From Phycisphaerales bacterium (GTDB lineage Bacteria > Planctomycetota > Phycisphaerae > Phycisphaerales > SM1A02): a stretch of 64,000 bases of DNA. The notes below the pieces were generated by a model. It was not told the origin of the DNA and did no database searches. It saw only the letters and a program-made list of their open reading frames with translations. The stretch spans positions 49,161 to 113,160 of the forward strand of contig JAQWNP010000020.1 in assembly GCA_029268515.1 (NCBI GenBank), given 5' to 3'. The position numbers were made by a program, and so were the translations under genes. Below, piece after piece: positions 27,254-37,000 of the stretch. Each line of letters starts with the position of its first letter. Positions within the stretch are counted from its first letter, which is position 1.

Positions 27254-28783
27254 TCACACCTTCTTGCCACGATCGCGTGGATGCTCCAGTGGCAGTGGAT
27301 CGGTAAGATCCCCTCTTGCCCAAGCCCGCACTCTTGGCAGAAAGACGTCAGCAATAATGATCTTGAGGCAGGCCGCCACTGGAATCGCCAAAAGCATTCC
27401 ATAAACACCTAATACTGATCCACCTGCTAATACCGCCACAAAGATTGTGACTGGATCAAGCTTGGTTGCTCGGCTACCTAACCATGGTGTGAGAATCCAT
27501 GCTTCAAGTGTGGCAACAATACACCAGACCACACTTGGCCAGAGCACGATTTGCCACCACTGCATTCGCTGCGCTTCATCCAGACCCACTTGATCTACAA
27601 AGAGTAGAGCGATCGCAATTGGTAAGCCAACAACCCCAAGATAAGGAACAACCCAAATGAGACCAATTGCGAGTCCGAGCACGATGGCGTACGGCACACC
27701 GCACATCATCCAACCAATCGCCAGCAAAATACCAATGATCAGGGCGATGATCAGGCGAATACGCACAAAGCTGGCAACAGCAAGATCCATCTTGTGAACA
27801 AGATCCATGGTGTGATCTCGTCGACTAATCGGAATAAGCTCCGTAAAGAATCGCGTCACGCTTGGATACCACATACTGAAGAAAAAGAAGTAAAAAGGAA
27901 TCAACACCAACAGAAACCCGATCCAGATAACAATTCGAAGCACGCTCCCAAGTGCCTCGCCGGTTGTTTGAACCCAGGTCACCCAAGCCCATGGCCCCTG
28001 GTTCTCAACCTGAGTCGTCACATTGTTTGAAATGGAGGCGTCTCGAATATGAAGATCAATCAAGGCATTAAGTTGCTGGCGGTCCATCTCCTGAACACTG
28101 GTGCTATCAGTCAGCCCAGTGGCCGTTGTAGCTTGCTTGGTAGCTTCTGTTTTCTTGCGATCTTGATCCGAGTTATCCGAAGACTGGCTTGCTAATGAAC
28201 TTGTCTGGGTTGCAGTACTACTTTCTTGATTGCCTTTGTCATCAACCAGACCACGTTTGTCCGGATCGCGTTTGGTCGGCAAGTAATCAACGACATCCTG
28301 AAATTCTGGCTCGAGTCCCTCTGGGGCATACTCTTGCACGAGCCGCGACAATCGATCATGGATCGTTCCGCTTTCAATCGCACTGATAAACGACAACGTT
28401 TGCCCTAATAACAACGGAATCACCAGAAACATGGCGACGAGAAAAATAATGATGCTAATGACCAGTAGCACCGTAATCGCGGCAATACGATTCAAAGGAA
28501 TCCAGGCCGTTCGAGCTGCCCAGCGAATGAGGGGCTCAAAGAGGTAAGCAAGTAACAAGGCAACTAATAACGGAACGGTCACGCTCCGCATTTCATAGCC
28601 GACCCAGATTGCAATGATGATTAAAGCCAACCAAAGCAGATCTCTGATTGGTTGAATCTGCCAGAGATGCAACATCGCCACTGGTTCAAGGAGCGGCGCA
28701 TTCTCAGCGTCATTAGAGCCGATGCCAACTTCTGATTGAGGTTGTTCAGGATCAGCCCCAGGAGGCGTCGGCAGGTCAGTCAT
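27254..28783 (-). CDS. AI-2E family (PerM-like) membrane transporter
   Basis: About 509 residues. It has the paired N-terminal TM helices and C-terminal TM cluster of the AI-2E/TqsA/YhhT family, including YLGVVGLPIAI and the late TKLDPVTIFVAVLAGGSVLGVYGMLLAIP. Typical members have 340-380 residues. The surplus is a hydrophilic Ser/Thr/Gln/Lys-rich insert at roughly residues 160-250. Members export small solutes or signalling molecules, or act as Na+/H+ antiporters; the substrate here is unknown. The start is ATG 28783 (MTDLPTPPG); the frame continues to 28819 without a better start. Confidence 0.88.
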   Translation of the reverse strand: MTDLPTPPGADPEQPQSEVGIGSNDAENAPLLEPVAMLHLWQIQPIRDLLWLALIIIAIWVGYEMRSVTVPLLVALLLAYLFEPLIRWAARTAWIPLNRIAAITVLLVISIIIFLVAMFLVIPLLLGQTLSFISAIESGTIHDRLSRLVQEYAPEGLEPEFQDVVDYLPTKRDPDKRGLVDDKGNQESSTATQTSSLASQSSDNSDQDRKKTEATKQATTATGLTDSTSVQEMDRQQLNALIDLHIRDASISNNVTTQVENQGPWAWVTWVQTTGEALGSVLRIVIWIGFLLVLIPFYFFFFSMWYPSVTRFFTELIPISRRDHTMDLVHKMDLAVASFVRIRLIIALIIGILLAIGWMMCGVPYAIVLGLAIGLIWVVPYLGVVGLPIAIALLFVDQVGLDEAQRMQWWQIVLWPSVVWCIVATLEAWILTPWLGSRATKLDPVTIFVAVLAGGSVLGVYGMLLAIPVAACLKIIIADVFLPRVRAWARGDLTDPLPLEHPRDRGKKV

Positions 28784-28928
28784 GGCCAAGAGCCTAATGG
28801 GCACTGCCGCTGGCGGCAATAAGGCGATCTCTTAATCAAGCCTGATGCACACCAATTGCGGCACCCAGAGAGAGACGCTACACACTCATTTTGATATTGA
28901 AACTGCCCAGAGACCCCGGTACAGAGCA

Positions 28929-29336
28929 TCAACCGGCACTAATCCGATCAAGCAGGGCGTCGCGGCTAAATGCCTCATCAAAGTCATAGACACTGCGAAA
29001 ATCTTCAAAGTCATCTTCATCAGTATGGCTCATCAGTCCCGCATCGATCATGGCAAATACGATCCGACCGAAGTCATCGGTCCGCTCAATCTTCCAGTGA
29101 TCCATAACTGCTCGTGCCATCAGCCCATACTTACGTATCGCAAAGTCACGAAGGCCTAAGCACAGCTGCTGCCCACTGACATGGCGTTCCAGCTCTGGCA
29201 AGTGTTCATAGTCTTTATGAATTCGAAGTGTGGTGAAGTGAAGACCTTCACGAATGAAGTCAAACGCTTCAAGGGGATAGGGACCAGCTCGTCGCATTAC
29301 CATTTCCCAGTCAATGTAAGCTTCCTGTTGTGGCAT
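28929..29336 (-). CDS. Minf_1886 family protein of unknown function
   Basis: A 135-residue acidic soluble protein without signal or membrane segment. The pattern EAFDFIREGLHFTT, HVSGQQLCLGLRDFAIRKYG and the FGRIVFAMIDAGLM segment is that of the small family named after Methylacidiphilum Minf_1886, which is frequent in planctomycetes and verrucomicrobia. In those phyla it is a conserved single-domain protein of unknown role. The C-terminal Asp/Glu/Phe stretch is DDFEDFRSVYDFDEAF. It lies between the transporter and the glycosylase genes on the same strand, with gaps of 145 and 96 bases, so it may be its own transcript. Confidence 0.72.
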   Translation of the reverse strand: MPQQEAYIDWEMVMRRAGPYPLEAFDFIREGLHFTTLRIHKDYEHLPELERHVSGQQLCLGLRDFAIRKYGLMARAVMDHWKIERTDDFGRIVFAMIDAGLMSHTDEDDFEDFRSVYDFDEAFSRDALLDRISAG

Positions 29337-29432
29337 ATTGCTAGAGTCGCCTCCGATTCATTCCGACAATCCTATCGGCTGTCGGGCAAGTATTCCCCTA
29401 AAAACGTTCAACAAAGTGATTTGTGGGCTGAA

Positions 29433-30128
29433 CTAGCGATTCACAGTCACAGAAACGTTTGGGTTGCCAATGATCGAAAAACGAAGTTTCCTCTTCTTCC
29501 ATGAACCTACCTGTCCCAGACCGACACGGGCACTGGCAGCAATTAGATGCCCAGGCAAAGCTCGTTGTCTCACTTTCTCTATAAAGAGTATAGGACTGAA
29601 ATCACCCGCGCGCCTCCTTCCTTTTTGCGGGTTTGTTAACAACAAGCCATCCAACGTCCGATCAATTTTTAGGGCCTGAGACAACTTTCCAGGCCCATTA
29701 CACAGCTCCAGCAGCAATTTTGACACATTTTTAGGCCTTCCTGGCGTCTCGAGCCCCTCCTGAATCAGGTCAAATTTCCTTCCCCGGGATCGTGCCATCT
29801 CCGTAATCCCCTCCTCTGGCTCGAGAGCACGAATGAGCACCGCTGCTGGTTCATCTGGGCCACCACAAACCACATTGACACAGTGATGCATCCCGTATGT
29901 GAAGTACACGTAGACATGACCACCTGACAGGTACATTGATTCATTACGGGCCGTTCGACGCCCACCGTATGCATGACTCGCTCGATCTTGAACGCCCACA
30001 TACGCTTCGGTCTCAACAATGAGGCCGGATCGGCGTACCCCGTCGACAATTCGGACAAGACGTTGTCCTAACAAATTCCGCCCCAACCTGATGGCATCGA
30101 CTGAACAGTCGATCTCACTAACTGCCAA
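29433..30128 (-). CDS. DNA-3-methyladenine glycosylase, AAG/MPG type
   Basis: About 231 residues. The core ETEAYVGVQDRASHAYGGRRTARN, followed by a segment with YVYFTYGMHHCVNVV, is the AAG damage pocket with the catalytic Glu (first E of ETEAY). A C-terminal GPGKLSQAL motif matches the DNA-contacting end of the family. It removes alkylated purines and hypoxanthine to start base excision repair. The start is uncertain. TTG 30128 has GGGAG eight bases upstream and overlaps the amidohydrolase stop by 11 bases. ATG 30143 and ATG 30155 give longer forms, and the open frame reaches 30248. Confidence 0.92.
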   Translation of the reverse strand: MAVSEIDCSVDAIRLGRNLLGQRLVRIVDGVRRSGLIVETEAYVGVQDRASHAYGGRRTARNESMYLSGGHVYVYFTYGMHHCVNVVCGGPDEPAAVLIRALEPEEGITEMARSRGRKFDLIQEGLETPGRPKNVSKLLLELCNGPGKLSQALKIDRTLDGLLLTNPQKGRRRAGDFSPILFIEKVRQRALPGHLIAASARVGLGQVGSWKKRKLRFSIIGNPNVSVTVNR

Positions 30129-31425
30129 GACGCAAGCTCCCATCGATGTCAGCATTTTGGGGCGGTAAGACCCAGACTGGTTGTTCATCACCAGCCAACA
30201 CATCCTGTAAAGCTTCATGCCCAATATGCTTGACACCAGGAATCGCAATCAACCCGGCCACAGGCCCCTTATTTAAGAGGACCAGTGAAGGATCAAGGTG
30301 CAATCCCACAGCACCGTTGACGGTTGCCATCTGGAGAAGCCGAACTGGGTCAATCCCATCACGCCTCCAAAGGAAACGCATTTCATCCAGAATGCTAATC
30401 CGATTGGGCGTATCAAGACAAAGCAGGCTGTCTGTGCCTAACCCAACACGAATACCACGCTCTACTAATTCGCGATATGGGTGATTCTCCGGCTGGCCAT
30501 CAGGATGTCCAAAATAAGCACTGGCCCGCGGACAATAAGCAACCGTGACAGGCCAACGGGCTAACAAGTCACAGGCATGCTGATCGAGATAGTTGACATG
30601 CGCAACCACACAGGGCGCCCAGGACAAGACCGATGAAAGAGACTCGACGGGATGGCAATTTTGGGGCTCGATCGATTGATCCCACTTCCCCAACCGATGC
30701 AGGAGTTCAGCAAATGGCCCCTGGGCCCGCGCCACAAAGTCGAATTCGGCGCGCGTCTCGGACAGATGCGTAGCCATCGGTACCCGAAGCTGGGCGGCCG
30801 CTTCATAAACTGACAGCCCACAGGAGTAAGGAGCATGTGGCTGAGCACCCAACTTCATACCAGCGCCGCCAGGTTCTCTCGAATCACTGTCTGAGACATT
30901 CGAATTGGTCACCGTTGCAGCAGCGGCCGAGGCGTTGATGCGAGTAGACAGCATATCCACGGCTGCCTGGGCATAAGATCCATGCCCAAAAACCTCCATA
31001 TAGCTCACCCCCAGCAAGCCACTATTGAGTAACTGCTGAGCCGCCACTGCCCTGCCCAAACCGGCAATATCGCCAACGGCAACAGTGCCGCCGGCAAATG
31101 CGTAGCTCACGCCTAGATCAACTGAAGCCGCCAAAGAAGACTCATCTTCAACACGTTGATCCCGAACGAGATCCACCCAAGAGACAAAGTCCCCGTTAAA
31201 GGGCACTGGCCCAATATGCGACAAATCCAGATGGGTGTGCAAGTTGACAAGCCCAGGCATCAATAAGCTTGAACCGAAATCCTCTCGCTCAAGACCCTCA
31301 AGACTCTCAAAGTCACTGATTGGGCCCACTCCCAACACACGGTGCCCGTCGATCAGTACGCCTCCGGGTGATGCCAAAATGCCACTGGCATCTGCCACTG
31401 CGGCTGCGGTAATGAGTCGTCGCAT
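30118..31425 (-). CDS. Amidohydrolase (cytosine deaminase / ATZ-TRZ-like)
   Basis: A 435-residue metal-dependent hydrolase. HTHLD near residue 64 supplies the first two metal ligands. HLSETRAEFDF (near 242), HVNYLDQHA (near 280) and GTDSLLCLDTPN (near 352) supply the remaining ligands and the catalytic Asp. The arrangement is that of deaminases acting on heterocycles (chlorohydrolase/SAH deaminase/aminodeoxyfutalosine deaminase group). A menaquinone-pathway deaminase (MqnX) is one candidate, but no mqn genes are near, so the substrate is left open. The stop overlaps the start of the glycosylase gene, suggesting coupled translation. Confidence 0.85.
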   Translation of the reverse strand: MRRLITAAAVADASGILASPGGVLIDGHRVLGVGPISDFESLEGLEREDFGSSLLMPGLVNLHTHLDLSHIGPVPFNGDFVSWVDLVRDQRVEDESSLAASVDLGVSYAFAGGTVAVGDIAGLGRAVAAQQLLNSGLLGVSYMEVFGHGSYAQAAVDMLSTRINASAAAATVTNSNVSDSDSREPGGAGMKLGAQPHAPYSCGLSVYEAAAQLRVPMATHLSETRAEFDFVARAQGPFAELLHRLGKWDQSIEPQNCHPVESLSSVLSWAPCVVAHVNYLDQHACDLLARWPVTVAYCPRASAYFGHPDGQPENHPYRELVERGIRVGLGTDSLLCLDTPNRISILDEMRFLWRRDGIDPVRLLQMATVNGAVGLHLDPSLVLLNKGPVAGLIAIPGVKHIGHEALQDVLAGDEQPVWVLPPQNADIDGSLRLGS

Positions 31426-31558
31426 TCCATCACTCCTGATGATATTCAGAGATCAATTGAGATAGCATGTAGCATATCTCTGACAGGCCGTTACACTAGG
31501 GGCAGAAGAAATTGTGCTCGCTTTTATCGACCCAAGGATGAACAGAAAGGGCTGAGCT

Positions 31559-32437
31559 ATGCGCCATACATTCATCATCGCATTAACCGGAACAATTGGA
31601 AGTGGTTTTCTATTCGCTTCCAGCGGCTGTGTCCAACAGGACAAGTACGATCAGCTGCTCAAATCTTACCGCTCGACGCAGGAGCAACTTGTCGCGTCAG
31701 ACGAGGAACGTGATGTTTCTCGAGCCAACGCAGAGACGCTGCGTCGACAATTGGCTCTAGCGCTTGATGAGCTTGATCAATCTGGTCAACAAATCGAGTC
31801 GCTCCAGTCAACGGTCAACGAACACGCTGTGAGTACAGACCAGGCCCTGGCACGTATTAGCCAGCTTGAGTTTGGGAAGCTGCCAGCAGATGTGAGCGTG
31901 GCACTTGAAGCCCTTTCACGGCAATATCCTGATCTCATTCTGTTTGATCCACAGCTAGACATGCTCAGACTCAAGAGTGATGTCACGTTTTCACCTGGCA
32001 AAACAGCGCTCACTGAAGAAGCAAGAACAACGCTGATAGAAATAGCGCATATTCTTTCTACTGATGGTGGACAACAACTAGAGGTCACGGTCGTAGGTCA
32101 TACTGACGATGTGCCGATTAGTGCGTCACGGAATAACCACAAGACAAACACCCATCTGTCTGTACATCGAGCAATCTCAGTACGTGACATCTTGGTAGAA
32201 GGTGGCGTCAGCCCACAGAACGTCATGGTTGCCGGGTTTGGCGAAAATCGACCGTTGATTGCCAATGAAGTTGGTGGTACACAGGCAAATCGCCGTGTTG
32301 AGATTTTCTTAGCACCAATGGCCGAGCCAATGACCAGCATGGGTACAACCACTGAAGTGGAATTTGCTGCAAATGAGTCAACGGCAATTTCCAGTACTCC
32401 ACAGGAGAGTGATTCCAGTAACGAACCGATGAAGTAG
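31559..32437 (+). CDS. OmpA-family lipoprotein with coiled-coil stalk
   Basis: A 292-residue protein. The signal peptide ends in ASSGC, with lipobox Cys24. A heptad-rich coiled coil spans about 30-105. The OmpA domain (about 120-255) has the LKSDVTFSPGKTAL strand, GHTDDVPI loop, HRAISVRDIL helix with the conserved Arg, and NRRVEIFL. A Ser/Thr/Glu-rich tail follows. The layout matches the smaller lipoprotein at 16830-17462. It probably anchors the outer membrane to peptidoglycan. It is first in a plus-strand group with the transglutaminase-fold protein and zinc-ribbon genes, and its promoter region is 31426-31558, divergent from the amidohydrolase. Confidence 0.9.
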   Translation: MRHTFIIALTGTIGSGFLFASSGCVQQDKYDQLLKSYRSTQEQLVASDEERDVSRANAETLRRQLALALDELDQSGQQIESLQSTVNEHAVSTDQALARISQLEFGKLPADVSVALEALSRQYPDLILFDPQLDMLRLKSDVTFSPGKTALTEEARTTLIEIAHILSTDGGQQLEVTVVGHTDDVPISASRNNHKTNTHLSVHRAISVRDILVEGGVSPQNVMVAGFGENRPLIANEVGGTQANRRVEIFLAPMAEPMTSMGTTTEVEFAANESTAISSTPQESDSSNEPMK

Positions 32438-32532
32438 ACTTCAGTCGCAAGGAAAACGTCCATCCGGTGATGGCCGGCCTATGATGTACTTCTAGCTAAT
32501 CGTTTGACCAAGCTAGATAGGATTATGAGCCC

Positions 32533-33840
32533 ATGCGACGAACGCCCTCTTTTACTTTGTCACTACTGGCTCTCTTTATCACAACAATGATCAACAGCTC
32601 CGCTTCTAGCGGAGCTGTTGTTGAATTGGCGATTCACAACAGCGCTCAACCAAATCAGACGGCCCCTGCGACTGCCGCACCCACTCCGGCTGAAGAGATC
32701 ATCCCAATACCTGTACCTCGGGTGCCTCTGATACTTGAGAATCGACGAACACTACATCTCGACTTCAGTGTCCAACTCAATGCCCTCTACGATACGGCGG
32801 CACTGAGACTGCAGAGAAGAGAGATAAACTTCATAATCGCTAACCAATTCAACAATATCACGCTGACCAATGCCCTCATACTGATGCCATTGTTGACAAA
32901 AGCACCCACCAGCCAAATCTTGACCGAGACACTGACAACCACATTGAATATTGGGGGCCGTGCTCAGCGTCAGATAAATCAACTGACCAAAGTCACCCCC
33001 AACTACCTTTATGGTGATGACCTACTCGAACTATCGATTCCCCAAGCCGATACAACGAACTTGACTTGGAAGTTTTCAATAGATGTTGATACCTACTCGA
33101 CTTATGTCGATGACGCAGAACTTTACACACTGACCTGGCCAAAGAAGTATCCCACTGATGTAATCGAGGGACTCAAGCCGCAGCTGTATATTGAGTCTGA
33201 CCGCCAAATCTTCCAAGACGCGGTAACAGAAGTGATGGGAAATGAACTTCGCCTCACCGCTCCATACTTGGTCGTCAAACGTCTACTGCACTACTGCCTC
33301 AAACATTCACAAGTAAGCGGCAGCACAACCTTGCGCGGCGTGGCTGCGGATGGGCGAAGTGTCGACAGCATCATTGGCATCAATGTCAAAGGTGCCGTCT
33401 CGATGACTGAACACCAGGGCCTGGGCACTGCCCCAGACCTTGTCTGCCTCTGTATCGCTACACTTCGTGCAGCAGGCATTCCTGCAAGACCAGTCATAGG
33501 CGTTGAAAAAAAAACCGGCATCAAAGATCGAGTCGTTTTCATTGTCTGGGGCGAGTTTTATCTCAATGGATGTGGGTGGATCCCATTCGACCCTGAACTC
33601 ATGCGCCGCAGCGGCGTGGTAAGTCATTCCATCCAGTCAAAGTGGAAGGGTCTTGGCTCTATCAAAGAACTTAACACACGCATACCGTTGGGGTACTACT
33701 TTCAGCCACCTGGGCGAGCGACCATTCCATTTGCGCCCGCTGTGTGGGGATGGCTACCCTCACCACACAACAAGCTTCAGATGCCTGCGATTATCAATGC
33801 CAAGCTCTATACGGCTACACAACGCGGCCCTCGCCCCTAA
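32533..33840 (+). CDS. Secreted transglutaminase-fold protein with degenerate active site
   Basis: A 435-residue protein. A signal peptide (about 1-28) and a Pro/Thr/Ala linker precede a beta-rich N-terminal region (about 60-225) and a transglutaminase-like core (about 245-360). The core aligns without gaps to the intact transglutaminase at 62438-63415. The Cys site of that protein (Cys178) corresponds to Ala300 here, and its His216 corresponds to Ile337; only Asp353 of the triad remains. The fold segments LRAAGIPARPVIG and GWIPFDP are well kept. It therefore probably binds rather than cleaves or cross-links, or acts through a different residue (Cys305 and Cys307 lie nearby). A perfect 12-base hairpin sits early in the coding sequence (32592-32620). 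Confidence 0.8.
   Translation: MRRTPSFTLSLLALFITTMINSSASSGAVVELAIHNSAQPNQTAPATAAPTPAEEIIPIPVPRVPLILENRRTLHLDFSVQLNALYDTAALRLQRREINFIIANQFNNITLTNALILMPLLTKAPTSQILTETLTTTLNIGGRAQRQINQLTKVTPNYLYGDDLLELSIPQADTTNLTWKFSIDVDTYSTYVDDAELYTLTWPKKYPTDVIEGLKPQLYIESDRQIFQDAVTEVMGNELRLTAPYLVVKRLLHYCLKHSQVSGSTTLRGVAADGRSVDSIIGINVKGAVSMTEHQGLGTAPDLVCLCIATLRAAGIPARPVIGVEKKTGIKDRVVFIVWGEFYLNGCGWIPFDPELMRRSGVVSHSIQSKWKGLGSIKELNTRIPLGYYFQPPGRATIPFAPAVWGWLPSPHNKLQMPAIINAKLYTATQRGPRP
32592..32620 (+). promoter_or_regulatory. Perfect 12-base hairpin inside the signal-peptide region
   Basis: CAACAGCTCCGC pairs completely with GCGGAGCTGTTG across the loop TTCTA. It begins 59 bases after the start codon of the transglutaminase-fold gene and encodes the end of the signal peptide. 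No T run follows, so it is not a standard terminator. It could slow early translation, stabilise the transcript or be a binding site. Confidence 0.45.
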
Positions 33841-33855
33841 TGGACTATTGATTCA

Positions 33856-34092
33856 ATGATGGACCAAGGCCCTAGCGACCAAGATATTGAACGCTTTAGC
33901 GACGAAACTGGCCGCTGCCCAAACTGTGGCATAGAAGTATGGGATCAGGCAGAATTCTGTCCGGAATGCGGCGATCAAATTGGCAGCGACATCTCTCGCC
34001 GAGCGCCACTTGATCACGATATGCGAAACCGCATCTTCATTCTCATTATTGTCCTCATCATTGTCGGATTTGCATTGATCACGATCTTCTAA
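33856..34092 (+). CDS. Small zinc-ribbon protein with C-terminal membrane anchor
   Basis: A 78-residue protein. Two CxxC knuckles (Cys21/Cys24 in CPNC and Cys35/Cys38 in CPEC) form a zinc ribbon. A hydrophobic segment at about 59-78 reaches the end of the protein, making it tail-anchored. It starts 15 bases after the preceding stop (ATG 33856; a second ATG is at 33859). Its last 14 bases overlap the end of convergent dnaE2. Function is unknown; zinc-ribbon membrane proteins of this size are common in planctomycetes. Confidence 0.75.
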   Translation: MMDQGPSDQDIERFSDETGRCPNCGIEVWDQAEFCPECGDQIGSDISRRAPLDHDMRNRIFILIIVLIIVGFALITIF

Positions 34093-37000
34093 GTGACATC
34101 CTGTTATTTCGACTACCGACATCACGCAATAAACCATCAAGTGACTTCATCTGCATCACTAACACGTGCACGACACCATCCCTGCGCTCAATTTTACCCC
34201 AAACCAAACCTGCGACTGCATGCCGAGCAGCCAAACGATTGGACTCGTACACATCAGGACGCAACACCAAATTGACGACGCCATACTCATCTTCCAATGT
34301 AATAAAAACAACGCCATTGGCTGTCGATGGTCGCTGTCGCAACAATACTAAGCCAGCCACGATCACACATGATCCATCAGCCATTTTTTCTTGACCTGCC
34401 CCTTCACTGACAACTCTTGAATCTACACATCCTCGCTCATTTAACCAGTCCCGTATAAATGAAATTGGATGCGATTTCAGTGACAACCCTAATGATCCAT
34501 AATCATCAATCACCTCATCAAATGCGGAACATTCTGGCAACGAAACCACCGCTGGTTCACGCAAAGATGTATCAGCAAAGATTGTGTTATTGACACTCGA
34601 AAAACCAACTCCCAATCCACCAACCTGCCACAACGCCTGCCGTCTGTTCAAACCCATCGAATTAAAAGCATCAGCCTTTGCTAATGGACGAAGTTGTGCC
34701 CCACCAAGACCTGCCGCTCTTGCTAAGCCCACAATCCCAAATCTATCTTTTGCCTCATTAGCTCGAATCGCCTCAATGACTGCCTCAGCATCTTTACGTC
34801 GCAACCCCTTCACCAATCGCATACCCAAACGAATCGCCTCACAACCATCATCACAAACCTCTAATGTGCAATCCCACTGGCTACGCAAAATATCAACTGA
34901 AAGTACTTGGACACCATGCGACTTAGCGTCACGAATAATCTGAGCCGGAGCATAAAATCCCATTGGCTGGCTATTAAGTAATGACACCGCAAAAATTGCT
35001 GGCTCATGACACTTCAACCATGCTGACACATACACGAGCAAAGCAAAGCTTGCTGCATGCGATTCTGGAAAACCGTACTCACTAAAACCCTTAAGCTGAT
35101 CGAAGCAACTATCTGCAAACGATTTCTCATAACCACTTTGCAACATCCCTTCATGAAAACGTTTTGCGAACGCTTCCATTTGATTTCCTCGACGCTTCCA
35201 TGACGCCATTGCCCTTCGTAATTGATCTGCTTCTCCGGGCGTAAAACCCGCCGCCACAATTGCCAAAGACATCGCCTGCTCTTGAAAAAGCGGCACGCCT
35301 AATGTTTTTTCTAATACACGTTGCACCGCCTGGCTTGGGTATACCACTGGCTCCTTCCCCTGCCGGCGCCGTAGGTATGGATGCACCATCTGTCCCTGGA
35401 TCGGACCTGGACGGACAATTGCCACCTCAATTACCAAATCATAGAAACACGATGGCTTGAGTCTGGGCAACATTGACATCTGCGCTCGGGATTCAATCTG
35501 AAATACGCCCACAGTATCGGCTCGACAAATCATGTCGTAAACAGCTTTATCTTCTACTGGCACAGTCGCCAATGACATCGACTGCCCTCGATACTCTTTG
35601 ACGCTATCAAAACACTTACGAATGCAGGTCAACATCCCCAATCCAAGTACATCAACTTTCAACATTCCCATCGCATCAATGTCATCTTTATCCCATTCAA
35701 TGACAGTTCGATCGCGCATAGCTGCATTTTCAATTGGAACCAACTCGCACAACGGGCGATCTGTAATAACAAATCCACCTACATGCTGCGACAAATGACG
35801 AGGACTTCCGATTAAGGATTTGGCCATCGTGATAAGTCGGCACACGCTAGGATCAGCGGGATCAACACCTGCCTCTGCCAAACGACTCTCAGGTACATTA
35901 TTCGACTGCCACCAATCACCACTCTTCGCCATTCGATCAATACAGGCTTCTGAAAACCCTAGCACTTTACCCACCTCGCGAACGGCACTCCGCCAACGAT
36001 AGGTAATAACAACTCCCGTCAGAGCTGCTCGCTCACGTCCATATTTACGATAGATGTACTGAATTACTTCTTCACGGCGTTCATGTTCAAAGTCAATATC
36101 AATGTCAGGAGGTTCATCACGCTCCCGACTAATAAAACGCTCAAACAACATGTCAATTCGCTCTGGATCAACTGATGTAACCCCAAGACAAAAGCAAACA
36201 GCTGAGTTTGCTGCGGCCCCACGGCCTTGACACAAGATTCCATGCTCTTTTGCAAATAACACCAAATCGTGCACTGTCAAAAAGTATGATGCATAGCGAA
36301 GCTCTTCGATAAGACTCAACTCATGAGCCAAACGGTCACGCACCACACCCGTTACACCCTTTGGATAACGATGCTTGGCACCCTGCTCGACCAGATATCG
36401 AAGATACCCATGAGGTGTCTGCCCATATGGAACCACCTCTTTTGGGTATTCATATTTTAGTGAATCTAAATTAAATTCTAGAGAGCGATGGGCAATCTCA
36501 ACCGTTCGAGATACCGCCGCCATGCCATCACGAACTCCCAGAAGCCTTTTATATAAAGAAACCATCATCTCAGCCGACTTCAAATGACGCTCAGAATGCG
36601 CCCGCAAACGAAAACCAGCCTGCTCCAACGTACAACCATAACGAATACATGTCACTACATCTTGCAAAGCCTTTCGCTCAGGAACATGATGCACCACATC
36701 ATTAATTGCTACTAAACGAATACCAGCATGCGAACTTAATGATCGCAACTGGCTCATCCACTGACGATCATTGCCATTCCAGCCAACACAAGCACCCAAC
36801 GACAATCGATCATCAACAAACGTTCGCTTCAGGCCTTCTAGCAATTCAAGAAAACGCTCACCTAAGACTGGAGGCGGCAAAATAACTGCCAACAACCCTT
36901 CATTAAAAGCGATGAGATCGTGGGTCCATAACAGGCACCCCCCTTTAACCGTGCGGCGTTTACCTAACGTCAACAAACGACACATTCGGCCATATGATTG

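Noticed and set aside
29365..29387. Hairpin CCGACA/TGTCGG after the glycosylase region as a terminator
   Set aside because: Only a 6-base stem with an 11-base loop and no T run on either strand.
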